Shown piece by piece: positions 1-11,000 of a stretch of DNA of 64,000 nt (its first letter is position 1; each line of letters begins with the position of its first letter). The notes under the pieces are model-generated. The model was not told the DNA's origin and searched no databases. It was given only the letters and a program-made list of their open reading frames with translations. The stretch is from contig NZ_CP117877.1 in assembly GCF_028736115.1 (NCBI RefSeq), forward strand, positions 3,224,001 through 3,288,000, given 5' to 3'. This stretch comes from Mucilaginibacter sp. KACC 22063 (lineage in GTDB: Bacteria; Bacteroidota; Bacteroidia; Sphingobacteriales; Sphingobacteriaceae). Position numbers and translations under genes: made by a program.

Positions 1-1419
1 TGCTGCTTCCAGCATTTCAACGGCTTCGTTAGCCATATCAATACGCATTTTATTTTCGTTATCGCGTACCACGGCATCAATAACCGGAACAGGTAAGCCC
101 CATTTGTCTTTCTTGGTTTTATCAAGATACATGCGGTTTTCGTGGTAAGGTAAAGTTTCACCAAAGCCACCCATACCCATAGTCCATGCGCCAGGCTCTG
201 CAAGCGCATCTTTAAATGCACCTCCCAGGTTTAATTCAGGAATATCGCGGCTCCAGCGCTCGCGGCCTGCACTTCCCTGGTAACCAAAACCACGTATGTA
301 ATCGCGTTTTTTATCACCTTCAAGGTTAGCAAAACGAGGAATATATATACCATTAGCACGGCGGCCATACATGTATTTATCTTCATAGCCTTCCACATCA
401 CCTGACGCGCCTACCCCTAAGTGGTGGTCCATAATGTTGTGGCCTAACTCGCCGCTGCTGCTGCCCAAGCCACCTGGCCAGATATCAGTAGCAGAATTCA
501 TTAATATCCATGCTGTATTAATGGTAGATGCATTAAGGAAGATCACTTTTGCATAGTACTCGTAAGTTTTGTTGGTTTCTGCATCAAGTACCTCTACCCC
601 TTTTGCTTTTTTGGTGTCTTTATCGTAAAGTACTTTGGTAACAATGCTAAACGGACGTAAGGTTAAGTTACCGGTTTTAACTGCTGCAGGCAATGTAGCC
701 GATTGCGTACTGAAGTAGGCACCGAACGGACAGCCTAACCAGCATTTGTTACGGTATTGGCAATTGGTACGGCCCTCATGCGGAACTGTAATGTTTGCCG
801 TACGGCCGATGATCATGTGGCGGTTGTTTTTGTAGTGCGCTTTTATACGGGCTGCTACATCCTTTTCAACCACGTTCATTTCCATGGCCGGCATAAAATC
901 ACCATCAGGTAAAATAGGCACACCATCACGGTTACCAGAGATACCTGCAAATTTCTCTGCATAGCTATACCATGGCGCAAGGTCGGCATAACGGATAGGC
1001 CAGTCAACTGCGATACCATCTCTAAGGTTAGCTTCAAAATCGCTGTTGTGCCAGCGGTATGACTGACGGCCCCACATTAACGAGCGGCCACCAACATGGT
1101 AACCACGAAACCAATCAAATGGCTTAGCTTCCACATATGGGCTTTCTTTTTCGTTAACCCAATAATCAAGGTTAACTTCGGTTAGCACATAATCGCGTTT
1201 TAATACAGGATGATCTTCGATCATCTGTTGGGTACGGCCGCCGCGGTGTGGGAACTCCCAAGGCGCTTTATTGGCGTTCACATAATCTTTAATGTGCTCA
1301 ATGTTTTTGCCGCGTTCAAGTACAAGTGTTTTTAACCCTTTTTCGGTTAATTCTTTAGCTGCCCAACCCCCGGATATACCAGAGCCAACAACTATTGCAT
1401 CATAAGTATTAGCTGCCAT
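1..1419 (-). CDS. GMC family FAD-dependent oxidoreductase (C-terminus beyond window)
   Basis: Likely an FAD-dependent dehydrogenase of the glucose-methanol-choline family that oxidises a sugar or sugar acid; the substrate cannot be read from sequence. I translated it by hand from the ATG at 1419: residues 12-17 are the GSGISG nucleotide-binding loop, and a cysteine-rich stretch near residues 215-232 ends in GCPFGAYFS. The frame is open through base 1, giving 473 codons; the catalytic C-terminal region with the His-Gly-x-x-x-x-Gly end is off the window. It is clearly a paralogue of the next gene upstream in the operon (1540-3258), separated by 120 bases, and shares the Cys motif. It probably shares the small lipoprotein subunit at 3251-3850. 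Confidence 0.9.
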   Translation of the reverse strand, partial: MAANTYDAIVVGSGISGGWAAKELTEKGLKTLVLERGKNIEHIKDYVNANKAPWEFPHRGGRTQQMIEDHPVLKRDYVLTEVNLDYWVNEKESPYVEAKPFDWFRGYHVGGRSLMWGRQSYRWHNSDFEANLRDGIAVDWPIRYADLAPWYSYAEKFAGISGNRDGVPILPDGDFMPAMEMNVVEKDVAARIKAHYKNNRHMIIGRTANITVPHEGRTNCQYRNKCWLGCPFGAYFSTQSATLPAAVKTGNLTLRPFSIVTKVLYDKDTKKAKGVEVLDAETNKTYEYYAKVIFLNASTINTAWILMNSATDIWPGGLGSSSGELGHNIMDHHLGVGASGDVEGYEDKYMYGRRANGIYIPRFANLEGDKKRDYIRGFGYQGSAGRERWSRDIPELNLGGAFKDALAEPGAWTMGMGGFGETLPYHENRMYLDKTKKDKWGLPVPVIDAVVRDNENKMRIDMANEAVEMLEAA

Positions 1420-1539
1420 AAAATAATGAAGGTGAAAATTGGTGTTTTGTGGTTACCACGCCTAATTTATAATTTTTTTTAATCTATAATAAATATCCAT
1501 TGTGTTTTCAGTACGCAATGGCATTAATTTGTACTATTT

Positions 1540-3258
1540 CTAAGCAATATCGCCCTTTTTCATTTGGCCTACTGCATAATCTACCGCCCTGGCTGTAAGC
1601 GCCATATAAGTTAATGACGGATTTTGTGTGGATGTAGATGTCATACACGCGCCATCTGTAACAAATACGTTATCTACCAAATGCATCTGGTTCCACTTGT
1701 TTAAAATAGATGTTTTTGGATCATTACCCATACGCACACCACCCATTTCATGGATATCCAGACCCGGCGCCTGCTTGCTGTCTATCGACTGAATATTTTT
1801 GAAACCTGCCTTAGTGAACATGTCCGTTATTTGCTCAATATAATCCTTGATCATCTTCTCATCGTTATCATCATAACCGATGTTGAATTTGAGCTGTGGC
1901 ACTCCCCACTCATCTTTTTTAGTGGTATCAAGCGTAAGTGTGCTGGTCTCTTTAGGGATGGTTTCGCCCATCATGTGCGAGCCTACTTTCCAGTTACTGT
2001 AAGATGGATGCAGGATGTTATTTTTTAATGTTGTACCAACGCCTGTAAGGTTGTTTTCGAAATGGCGGTATGCACTGAAACCTGCAGCATAGCCACGCAA
2101 AAAGTTAGTTTCCTGTTTATGTACGTTCCTGAATCGTGGAATATAGCCACCACCTGCCGGATTGCGGCCGTCGGTAGTCCAGTCCATAAAACCATCATAT
2201 TCACCCCAAACACGCGCCCTGTAATTGTGGAAAGCAACGTATTTACCTAAAACACCGCTATCATTACCCAAGCCATTAGGGAAGCGCTGCGACTTTGAAT
2301 TAAGCAACACCAGGTTGGTATTCATGGCTGCTGCATTAACAAATATGATCTTCGCAAAATATTCGATCACCTGCCTAGTTTGCGTATCCATAATACGCAC
2401 ACCGGTAGCCTTATTCTGTTTATCGTCGAAGATAATTTCCTGTACAACTGAATGCGGCCTTAACGTAAGTTTGCCGGTACGCAATGCCCACGGAATAGTT
2501 GATGCATTGGCGCTAAAGTATCCGCCAAACGGACAACCACGTTGGCAAAGTACCCGTTTCTGGCATTGTGCCCTGCCCTGGTCAAAATGTATTTGATTAG
2601 GCTTTGATAAATGCGCACAACGCGCACTGATCACATTGCGGCCTGTATAGTTTTTACTTACAAAATTGCTGAAGTAAGTTTCTACGTCATTTAACGGGAA
2701 ACCAGGCAAAAATTCACCGTCAGGCAAATTATCCAACCCGTCCTTGTTACCTGCAATGCCTGCAAACTTTTCTACATAACTGTACCAAGGTGCAAGGTCT
2801 TTATAGCGAATTGGCCAGTCGACAGCAAAGCCATCACGGGCGGGGCCTTCAAAATCAAAATCGCTCCAGCGCTGTGTCTGCCGTGCCCACAATAACGATT
2901 TACCACCTACCTGGTAGCCTCGAATCCAGTCGAAAGGTTTATCCTGTACGTAAGGGTGTTCTTTGTCTTTTACAAAGAAATGCGCAGCATCCTCATGAAA
3001 AGCGTAACAGCGGTTTACAATAGGGTTTTCCTGCTGAACATCATAAGGCATTTGCCCGCGGTGTTCAAACTCCCACGGGTACATATTGGTGGTAGGGTAA
3101 TCTTTTAAATGCTTTACATCGCGACCGCGCTCAAGCATTAACGTGTTAAGCCCTTTTTCAGTAAGTTCTTTAGCAGCCCAGCCCCCACTCATGCCCGAGC
3201 CTATAACTATAGCATCAAAGGTATGTTGTTTGGCTGCGTCTATATTTAAATTAGCCAT
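1540..3258 (-). CDS. GMC family FAD-dependent oxidoreductase
   Basis: Full-length GMC-type flavin dehydrogenase of 572 residues. The FAD-binding loop GSGMSG is at residues 20-25, followed by a beta-alpha-beta ending in MLERG. Cysteines 232, 238 and 242 lie in a CxxxxxCxxxC pattern ending in GCPFGG, which is typical of the membrane gluconate/sorbosone-like branch rather than of choline dehydrogenases. The C-terminal domain has HEMGG and a STSTQNPSLT segment where the active-site His and Asn are expected. Its ATG overlaps the end of the upstream gene by 8 bases, so the two are translationally coupled; that partner is the gluconate-2-dehydrogenase subunit-3 family protein, which supports electron transfer at the periplasmic membrane. 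The exact substrate is unknown. Confidence 0.92.
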   Translation of the reverse strand: MANLNIDAAKQHTFDAIVIGSGMSGGWAAKELTEKGLNTLMLERGRDVKHLKDYPTTNMYPWEFEHRGQMPYDVQQENPIVNRCYAFHEDAAHFFVKDKEHPYVQDKPFDWIRGYQVGGKSLLWARQTQRWSDFDFEGPARDGFAVDWPIRYKDLAPWYSYVEKFAGIAGNKDGLDNLPDGEFLPGFPLNDVETYFSNFVSKNYTGRNVISARCAHLSKPNQIHFDQGRAQCQKRVLCQRGCPFGGYFSANASTIPWALRTGKLTLRPHSVVQEIIFDDKQNKATGVRIMDTQTRQVIEYFAKIIFVNAAAMNTNLVLLNSKSQRFPNGLGNDSGVLGKYVAFHNYRARVWGEYDGFMDWTTDGRNPAGGGYIPRFRNVHKQETNFLRGYAAGFSAYRHFENNLTGVGTTLKNNILHPSYSNWKVGSHMMGETIPKETSTLTLDTTKKDEWGVPQLKFNIGYDDNDEKMIKDYIEQITDMFTKAGFKNIQSIDSKQAPGLDIHEMGGVRMGNDPKTSILNKWNQMHLVDNVFVTDGACMTSTSTQNPSLTYMALTARAVDYAVGQMKKGDIA

Positions 3259-3850
3259 GTTGTAATACCTTTATATCTTTTACCGGATAATGTGGATTAT
3301 ACCTGCCGGGCACCAGTTCATAAACAATTTGCTTCGTCATAAAATACTTTGAATAAGTATATCCAAAAATGGTCTGGCTTTTAACAAGGTTATAAAATGC
3401 CAGCACATCATCCTGCGGAGGCGTTGGTGATGAACCGCCATTTACTTTTTTATCCTGCTTGCGCTGTTCAACCAGCTTATGGTCTAACTCGTTCAGGATA
3501 TTCTCGCGCTGTACCTGAGTGCATTGGCCAAATGGCTTATTGTATTTAGCCTCGGCATCTTTAGCAAAACGGTCAAGCCCATTTGTAAATGCCTTTTGGT
3601 CATCAGGGCTGAAACAATCGTCCACCATCTTCATTACAAACAAATGCAGGTTAAGATCCTTTGCACCCGGGGTATCAGTTTTAGGAATGATGGTCTCTGA
3701 AATATCGGCAAGCAATTTTTCCTGATCACCATTAATGCTAATCTTTTTAAGTGCTATCGAAGCCTTTCCGTGATCCTGCATACAGGATGGCAGCAAGGCC
3801 GCTCCACCGATAATTAAAGCCAGATTTGTTATTGCAGTACGCCTATCCAT
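3251..3850 (-). CDS. Gluconate 2-dehydrogenase subunit 3 family lipoprotein
   Basis: Small accessory subunit (199 aa) of the type that accompanies GMC flavin dehydrogenases (PF13618-like). The N-terminus has a twin arginine (MDRRTAI) followed by a hydrophobic stretch and LPSC, so it looks like a Tat- or Sec-exported lipoprotein with Cys23 as the lipidated residue. The body carries ADISETIIPKTDTPGAKD, the conserved start of this family, and a DDCFSPDDQKAF segment. It is first in an operon with two GMC dehydrogenases (overlap of 8 bases with the next gene) and probably helps export or anchor them. In this family the small subunit often supplies the export signal, because the flavoprotein lacks one, as is the case here. 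Confidence 0.88.
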   Translation of the reverse strand: MDRRTAITNLALIIGGAALLPSCMQDHGKASIALKKISINGDQEKLLADISETIIPKTDTPGAKDLNLHLFVMKMVDDCFSPDDQKAFTNGLDRFAKDAEAKYNKPFGQCTQVQRENILNELDHKLVEQRKQDKKVNGGSSPTPPQDDVLAFYNLVKSQTIFGYTYSKYFMTKQIVYELVPGRYNPHYPVKDIKVLQHG

Positions 3851-4112
3851 TAATATGGTTTGTAATTGGTTTTTGTAAAATGGGCGTTTTGTTTACATGT
3901 GCAATATACAGCTATAATTAAATAATCAAGCATGTAAACCCCCTTTAATTCACTAATTGTAAACCAATTTTTACACATAATGAGGATAAAACAATGCTTT
4001 GAACGCTATTGACAAGATGTTGACCTATAATGACAATGTACAAATTACACCTCTTGTCATATTTAGCACAAATAGCTATTTCCCAAAAACATTTCTACGC
4101 CGTTTGCATTGA

Positions 4113-6248
4113 TTGGATATGGATATAAAGAATCAACCTGGAGACCCGTTCCCACTCGGTGCTACATATAAAAATAACGGAGTAAATTTTGCAATTTATG
4201 CTTACAACGCTACAAAAGTTGAGGTTTGTTTATTTAAAACACCTAAAGACGAAATAGAATATACTAAAATTGAGATGCACGAACGTACGCACGAGATATG
4301 GCATACCTTCGTGCCTGACCTTCAACCCGGGCAATTATATGGTTATCGCGTATATGGCCCATACGAACCGGAAAATGGGCACCGCTTTAATCCTAACAAA
4401 TTACTGATAGACCCTTATGCCAAAGCCATTGCCGGCCCTATTGAATGGCACGACTCGCTGTTTGGCTATAAAATGGGCGACGAGCAGGAAGACCTGAGCT
4501 TCAGCGAAACTGACAGTGCGGCTTATTTACCAAAAAGCGTAGTGGTAGATTGTAATTTCGACTGGCAAGGTGATAAGCCTTTGCGTACTCCATATACTGA
4601 TACTATCATTTATGAGGCGCACGTGAAAGGTTTCACACAATTGCATCCGGATATCCCGGAAGAGATACGCGGTACTTATGCAGGTATCAGCCACCCGGTA
4701 ACTATTAATTACTTAAAAGAATTAGGCATCACAGCCATTGAGCTGATGCCTGTACAGCATTTCCTTGCCGACAGGCACCTGAAAGAAAACGGCCTTACCA
4801 ATTATTGGGGATATAATACCATTGGTTACTTTGCCCCTGAAGTAAAATACGCTTCAAAAGGCGTAATGGGTGAGCAAGTGATCGAATTTAAAGAGATGGT
4901 ACGCGAACTGCACAAAGCAGGCATCGAGGTAATATTAGACGTTGTTTACAACCACACGGCCGAAGGCAACCAGATGGGGCCAACCATTTCATTCCGTGGT
5001 GTTGATAATCAAGGCTATTACCGCCTTATGGAAGATAATCCGCGCTTTTATATGGATTATACCGGTACCGGTAATACGTTAAATGCTTATTTGCCAAGTG
5101 TACTGCGTTTAATCATGGACAGCTTGCGTTACTGGGTTACAGAAATGCACGTGGATGGTTTCCGCTTTGACCTTGCAGCTACCCTTGCACGTGAACTACA
5201 TGAAGTAAACCGATTGAGCGCATTTTTCGATATTATTCACCAGGATCCGATCATATCACAGGTTAAACTGATTGCAGAGCCTTGGGATATTGGCGAAGGT
5301 GGCTACCAGGTAGGTAAATTCCCTGCAGGCTGGGGCGAATGGAATGGCAAATACCGTGATTGCGTTCGCGATTACTGGCGCGGTGCCGACAGTACGTTAG
5401 CTGAGTTTGCATCACGTTTTACAGGTAGTGCTGACCTTTATCAGGAAGATTACCGCCGCCCTACGGCCAGCGTTAACTTTATTACCGCTCATGATGGTTT
5501 TACACTTAATGACCTGGTGAGCTATAATGAAAAGCACAACGATGCCAACGGTGAAGATAATAATGACGGTGAAAGCCACAACCGCTCATGGAACTGCGGA
5601 GCCGAAGGTCCAACCGATGATAACATGATCAATGAACTGCGCGAAAGGCAAAAACGTAATTTCCTGACTACGCTTTTCTTATCGCAGGGCGTACCGATGC
5701 TGGTAATGGGCGACGAGATCAGTCGTACACAACAAGGTAATAACAATGCCTATTGCCAGGATAATGAAATATCATGGGTTGACTGGGAGAAGGCAGATAC
5801 CGATCTTTTAGACTTTACCCGTAAGCTAATAAAATTACGCAAAGAACACCCTTCCTTTGGCCGCCGCCGCTGGTTTAAAGGCGAACCTGTTAAACCAGGG
5901 GAGGTTGAAGATATTGCCTGGTTCCTGCCTGAAGGCGAACAAATGAGCGAAGAAAACTGGGGTCATGATTTTGCCAAATCACTTGGTGTGTTTATCAATG
6001 GCCGTGCATTGCGCACACGTCACCGCGATGGCACCAATGTAATTGACGACAACTTTTATGTGATCTTTAATGCACACCACGAACCTTTGGAATATAAGCT
6101 TCCATCTTCAGATTACGCGAAGGACTGGCAGGTAGTACTGGATACTTGTGGTAACTATATAAAGGATACAGATAAATATAATTCAGGCGATACAATTAAA
6201 GTGGATGGCCGCTCTGTGGTGGCATTACATCACCCGATAGTGTATTAG
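4113..6248 (+). CDS. glgX: Glycogen debranching enzyme, GlgX/TreX type
   Basis: Cytoplasmic GH13 isoamylase-type enzyme (711 aa) that cleaves alpha-1,6 branches of glycogen-like glucan. An N-terminal CBM48-like domain (FPLGATYKNNGVNFAIYAY) precedes the barrel. GH13 regions are visible: DVVYNHT near residue 275, DGFRFDLA with the nucleophile Asp near 352, AEPWDIGEGG with the acid/base Glu near 389, and TAHDGFTLND near 460. There is no signal peptide. The start is the ATG at 4113; a second ATG two codons on is possible. It is 3 bases ahead of treZ, followed by treY-malQ, so it probably acts as TreX, feeding linear maltodextrin to trehalose synthesis; glycogen breakdown is the alternative role. 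Confidence 0.93.
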   Translation: MDMDIKNQPGDPFPLGATYKNNGVNFAIYAYNATKVEVCLFKTPKDEIEYTKIEMHERTHEIWHTFVPDLQPGQLYGYRVYGPYEPENGHRFNPNKLLIDPYAKAIAGPIEWHDSLFGYKMGDEQEDLSFSETDSAAYLPKSVVVDCNFDWQGDKPLRTPYTDTIIYEAHVKGFTQLHPDIPEEIRGTYAGISHPVTINYLKELGITAIELMPVQHFLADRHLKENGLTNYWGYNTIGYFAPEVKYASKGVMGEQVIEFKEMVRELHKAGIEVILDVVYNHTAEGNQMGPTISFRGVDNQGYYRLMEDNPRFYMDYTGTGNTLNAYLPSVLRLIMDSLRYWVTEMHVDGFRFDLAATLARELHEVNRLSAFFDIIHQDPIISQVKLIAEPWDIGEGGYQVGKFPAGWGEWNGKYRDCVRDYWRGADSTLAEFASRFTGSADLYQEDYRRPTASVNFITAHDGFTLNDLVSYNEKHNDANGEDNNDGESHNRSWNCGAEGPTDDNMINELRERQKRNFLTTLFLSQGVPMLVMGDEISRTQQGNNNAYCQDNEISWVDWEKADTDLLDFTRKLIKLRKEHPSFGRRRWFKGEPVKPGEVEDIAWFLPEGEQMSEENWGHDFAKSLGVFINGRALRTRHRDGTNVIDDNFYVIFNAHHEPLEYKLPSSDYAKDWQVVLDTCGNYIKDTDKYNSGDTIKVDGRSVVALHHPIVY

Positions 6249-6251
6249 GAT

Positions 6252-8084
6252 ATGGAGATAAAGAGGCGTACAGTTGGTGTTAATGTAAATGCAGGTGGTG
6301 GTGTTGATGCCCTTATCTGGGCACCAAAAGCAAAAGATGTAAAGCTGCGTATCTGTAACGGGCGTATAGATATCCCCATGCAACAGCAGGATTACGGCTA
6401 TTGGTGTTTACAAACGGATAAGCTGAAAGACGGCGACCTTTACCGCATTGTATTGGACGATGAAAAGTTCTTACCCGAACCTGCCTCGTTAAGTCAGCCG
6501 GAAGGCGTTCACGGACACTCGCAGGTGGTCGACTTAAACGCTTTTAAATGGAGCGATCAGTCGTGGCATAATCCTGAACTTGAGGATTACATCATCTATG
6601 AATTACATGCAGGTACTTTCAGTACCGAAGGTAATTTTGATGGCATCATTGCCAAACTTGATTACTTGAAAAACCTCGGCATCAATGCAATTGAAATTAT
6701 GCCGGTTGCACAGTTTCCCGGAGATCGCAACTGGGGATACGATGGTGTTTTTCCTTATGCAGTACAGAACAGTTACGGCGGACCAAAAGGTTTACAGCAA
6801 CTGGTTGATAGCTGCCACAAGAAAGGTATTGCAGTTGTCCTTGATGTTGTCTACAACCACTTAGGCCCTGAAGGAAACTATTTTGATGCCTTTGGCAATT
6901 ACTTTACAGATAAATACAATACGCCCTGGGGCAACGCCATTAATTTTGATGATGCCTGGTGCGATGCGGTAAGGCAATATTACATTGAGAATGTATTGAT
7001 GTGGTTCAGGGATTTTCATATCGATGCCTTGCGTATGGATGCTGTTCATGCGATCAAAGATTTCAGCCCGAAACATATTTTGGCTGAAATACGCGAGAAC
7101 GTTGATGCGCTGATGAAGCAGACCGGCCGTAAATACAATCTGATTATCGAGTGTGACTTAAACGATACCCGCTACATAGATCAGAACAACAATTATGCAT
7201 TTGGCATGGACTCGCAATGGGTTGATGAGTTTCACCATGCTTTGCGTATCACTGCAGGCGGCGATCGCACTGGTTACTACGAAGACTTTAATGGCATAAA
7301 AGATCTGGCTAAAGCCTATCAAGATGCTTATGTATATGACGGGCAGTATTCTGCTCACCGTAAAAAGCATTTTGGTATACCTGCTACCGGGCACCCGGGC
7401 AAACAGTTTATTGTATTTTCACAAAACCATGACCAGGTAGGTAACCGCATGCTGGGCGAACGCAGCAGCCAGTTATTCACCTTTGAAATGCAGAAACTGA
7501 TGGCTGTGGCCGTATTCGCGTCTCCATATATACCTATGTTGTTTATGGGCGAAGAATGGGGCGAGCCTAACCCTTTCTTATACTTTGTAAGCCATACTGA
7601 CCCAGAACTGGCCGAAGCTGTACGCAAAGGCCGCAAAGCAGAATTTGCGGCGTTCCATGCAGAAGGCGAAGCGCCAGACCCTATGGCAGAAGAAACCTTC
7701 AATCAATCGAAGTTACAATGGGATCTGCTTACAGATGAACCACACGCTGTTATGCTTGCCTTTTACAAAAAATTAATCTATCTGCGTAAATACATGCCGG
7801 CATTAAAATTCCTGCATCGTAATCAAATGACGGTTAAGGTGGACGAACAAAAGCAGATACTAAAAATCAGCCGTTGGTACCAAAATGATTTCCTCACCAC
7901 TATCATGAATTTTTCTGATGAGGTACAGGAAACTAACATGCCGGTTTCTGAACGCCCTTGGAATAAGGTTTTAGATTCAGCCTCGCCAGAATGGAACGGC
8001 CCTGCCGATGCACCAATGACCTTAACAAGCGGACAAAAGGTTCAGTTACAACCGCAGTCGGCAATTATTTACGCATTAAAATAA
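6252..8084 (+). CDS. treZ: Malto-oligosyltrehalose trehalohydrolase
   Basis: TreZ (610 aa) hydrolyses the bond next to the trehalosyl end of maltooligosyltrehalose and releases trehalose. The N-terminal domain (VNAGGGVDALIWAPKAKDV) is the TreZ-type E-set domain. The GH13 barrel shows DVVYNHLGPEGNYF near residue 200, LRMDAVHAI with the nucleophile near 263, IIECDLND with the acid near 300, and SQNHDQVGNR near 392, all characteristic of TreZ rather than of branching enzyme. Length matches the family. It follows the debranching enzyme by 3 bases and precedes TreY by 11, so the three form one operon for the TreY/TreZ trehalose route. Confidence 0.94.
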   Translation: MEIKRRTVGVNVNAGGGVDALIWAPKAKDVKLRICNGRIDIPMQQQDYGYWCLQTDKLKDGDLYRIVLDDEKFLPEPASLSQPEGVHGHSQVVDLNAFKWSDQSWHNPELEDYIIYELHAGTFSTEGNFDGIIAKLDYLKNLGINAIEIMPVAQFPGDRNWGYDGVFPYAVQNSYGGPKGLQQLVDSCHKKGIAVVLDVVYNHLGPEGNYFDAFGNYFTDKYNTPWGNAINFDDAWCDAVRQYYIENVLMWFRDFHIDALRMDAVHAIKDFSPKHILAEIRENVDALMKQTGRKYNLIIECDLNDTRYIDQNNNYAFGMDSQWVDEFHHALRITAGGDRTGYYEDFNGIKDLAKAYQDAYVYDGQYSAHRKKHFGIPATGHPGKQFIVFSQNHDQVGNRMLGERSSQLFTFEMQKLMAVAVFASPYIPMLFMGEEWGEPNPFLYFVSHTDPELAEAVRKGRKAEFAAFHAEGEAPDPMAEETFNQSKLQWDLLTDEPHAVMLAFYKKLIYLRKYMPALKFLHRNQMTVKVDEQKQILKISRWYQNDFLTTIMNFSDEVQETNMPVSERPWNKVLDSASPEWNGPADAPMTLTSGQKVQLQPQSAIIYALK

Positions 8085-8095
8085 TAACGGTTTAC

Positions 8096-11000
8096 ATGTA
8101 CAACCCTGTTGCTACTTATCGCCTCCAATTTCATAAAGAATTTACGTTTAATGATTTTGAGCAGATCATCAGTTATCTGCAAAAATTTGGCGTAAAAACC
8201 ATATATGCATCGCCTGTTTTTAAATCAGTACCCGGCAGTACACATGGTTATGATGGTATCGACCCTACCCAGATCAATCCTGAAATTGGCAACGACCGCC
8301 AATTAAGTGTCATCAATAAAAAGTTGAAAGAAGCGGATATCGGCTGGCTTCAGGACATTGTGCCCAACCATATGGGTGTACATGCTGACAATGCATGGCT
8401 TAATGATGTATTGGAAAAAGGTAAACAATCTGCATTCGCCAGTTTTTTTGATACAGGCTTAACCAACGATTTATACAATGATGTACGAATTATGATGCCA
8501 TCGCTCGGCAAACCGCTGGATGAAGTTATTAAAGATAATGAGTTACAACTTGCTTATGAAAATAAACGCCTTGTATTTAAATATTACGACAACTATTGGC
8601 CGCTGAATATTCAATCTTATTCAAAACTGCTTTCAAATGGATTAGCTTCAGAAACAGTGCAAAAAGGTGTTAAGGCGCTTAATAAATTACAGCGTTCGAC
8701 AGATACCGCAAGCTTAAGCACTAACTGGCAAAACTGGCTGAATACGCAGGCTAAAAATACCGAAATGGTTGCTGCTGTAAACGAAGCAATAGCAGCTGCA
8801 AATCAGAACCAGGAGCTTTTAACTGAACTTGCCGGTTTACAATATTACCGTTTGTGCAGCTGGCAGGAAACAGATACCAATATTAATTACCGCCGTTTTT
8901 TTACGGTTAACACTTTAATGTGTATTAACATTCAGGATGAAGCGGTCTTTACTAAATACCATAGCTTTATTAAAAAGCTGGTTTCTGACGGGACCTTTCA
9001 GGGGCTGCGGATAGATCATATTGATGGCTTGTATGATCCTGAAAAGTATTTACAAAACCTTCGTCAACTGGCAGGAGATGAAACCTACATTGTAGCCGAA
9101 AAGATATTGGAACAAGGGGAAGAACTTCCCTCCCGCTGGCCTATACAGGGAACTACAGGTTATGATTTCCTTGCACAGTTAAATAACCTGCTTACAGATT
9201 CATCGTCAGAAAAGAAATTCACTGCATTTTATAATAGGCTGACAGGCGACACCATGCCGGTGTATGATCAGATATTGCAAAAGAAGGCTTACATCCTTTT
9301 TACGCACATGCAGGGCGAGTTGGAAAACCTGACCAATTACCTGTTTAAACTTAAACTTGCAGGGAATAGCGAATTAAAAGGTATCGGCAAGAATATTTTT
9401 AAAAACGCCATTGCCCAGGTATTGATCCATTGTCCGGTTTACCGTTTTTATGGCAATAGCTTACCGCTTGTAAAAGAGGAAGCAGATGCGCTGGAAAAAA
9501 TATTTACTGCCGTAATCAAGGAGCACAAAGAGCTAAAACCCGCGATTGATGCATTAGCGACGTTACTGCTCGAAAAGCCAAAAGAAGGCAACGGCAAGCT
9601 TAACGATAAGATACTGCGCTTTTACCAACGGCTGATGCAATTCTCGGGACCGTTAATGGCGAAAGGCGTTGAGGATACTTTAATGTATACCTACAATCGT
9701 TTTGTGGCTCATAATGAGGTTGGAGACGCGCCTGATGCTTTTGGTATGGATACTAAGGCTTTTCATAAACTGATGAAACAGCGCCAGAAACTTTGGCCGC
9801 TCGCTTTAAACGGTACCTCCACACATGATACCAAACGCGGGGAAGATGTACGTACACGGTTAAATGTGTTGACTGCCGTTCCGGAACTTTGGCTGGATGC
9901 TGTAAAAGAGTGGGAACAATTGGCACAGGGGGCAAATGCGCCAACACCCGGCGACCGCTATTTTATTTATCAAACCATACTGGGTGCCTATCCTATGCCC
10001 GGTCAACCCGAGGATGATTTTGCTAATCGGCTGGGCGAATACCTCACCAAAGCCTTGCGTGAGGGTAAAACCAATTCAGACTGGGCAGATCCTAATGAAG
10101 ATTACGAGCAGGCAACTCTAAATTTCGCTAATAAGTTACTGGATCAGCAGGGTAGTTTCTGGCAGTCGTTTAACAACCTGTTTCCCGCCATTGCAGATCA
10201 TGGTATCATCAATTCACTCTCACAGGTACTGCTTAAATTTACCTGTCCGGGTGTGCCTGATGTTTACCAGGGATGCGAACTTTGGGATTTGAGTATGGTT
10301 GATCCGGATAACCGCCGCCCGGTAGATTATGAGCTTAGGAATCAGCTTTTAAGTAAGCAATTGCCTGCTGATGTCGAAGAAAAGTTTCTTCAACTTTGGG
10401 AAAACCGGTATGACGGGCATATCAAGCTATGGCTTACCCATCAACTATTTAAGATCAGGGATCAGGAAAGCGACCTGTTTGCAAACGGAGAATATATCCC
10501 GTTGAAAATAAAAGGCGCTTACAAAGAAAATGTAATTGCTTTCGCTCGCCGGTATAAAAACCAATGGCTGATAGTGGCTGCTCCGCTATATACCGCTGCT
10601 ATAACAAGCGAACAGATCAGCACCATCAATATAGATTGGAAAGACACACGTATCATATTACCGGCAGAAACGCCTGATAATTGGCAAAACCTGTTAACCC
10701 AAAAATCAGGCAGTATTAAAAATGAAAGCATTGATGTAAACACTGCTTTTGAGATAATGCCACTGGCATTGTTGATGTTTGAGCAACCAGAGAATGATCG
10801 TGGTTCTGGCATACTGATGCATATTACTTCGCTTCCTTCTGCGTTTGGCATCGGCGACGTTGGTCCTGCTGCAAAAACATTTGCAAACTTTTTAAGCACT
10901 GCCGGTCAAAAGTATTGGCAGCTGCTACCCTTAAATCCCACAGGTGCTGATCAGCAATACTCCCCTTACAGCTCAGGTTGCAGCATGGCAGGAAATGCTT

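Noticed and set aside
7991..8095. Upstream extension of the TreY-MalQ reading frame
   Set aside because: It overlaps the treZ end and lacks family similarity; the ATG at 8096 matches the TreY N-terminus.
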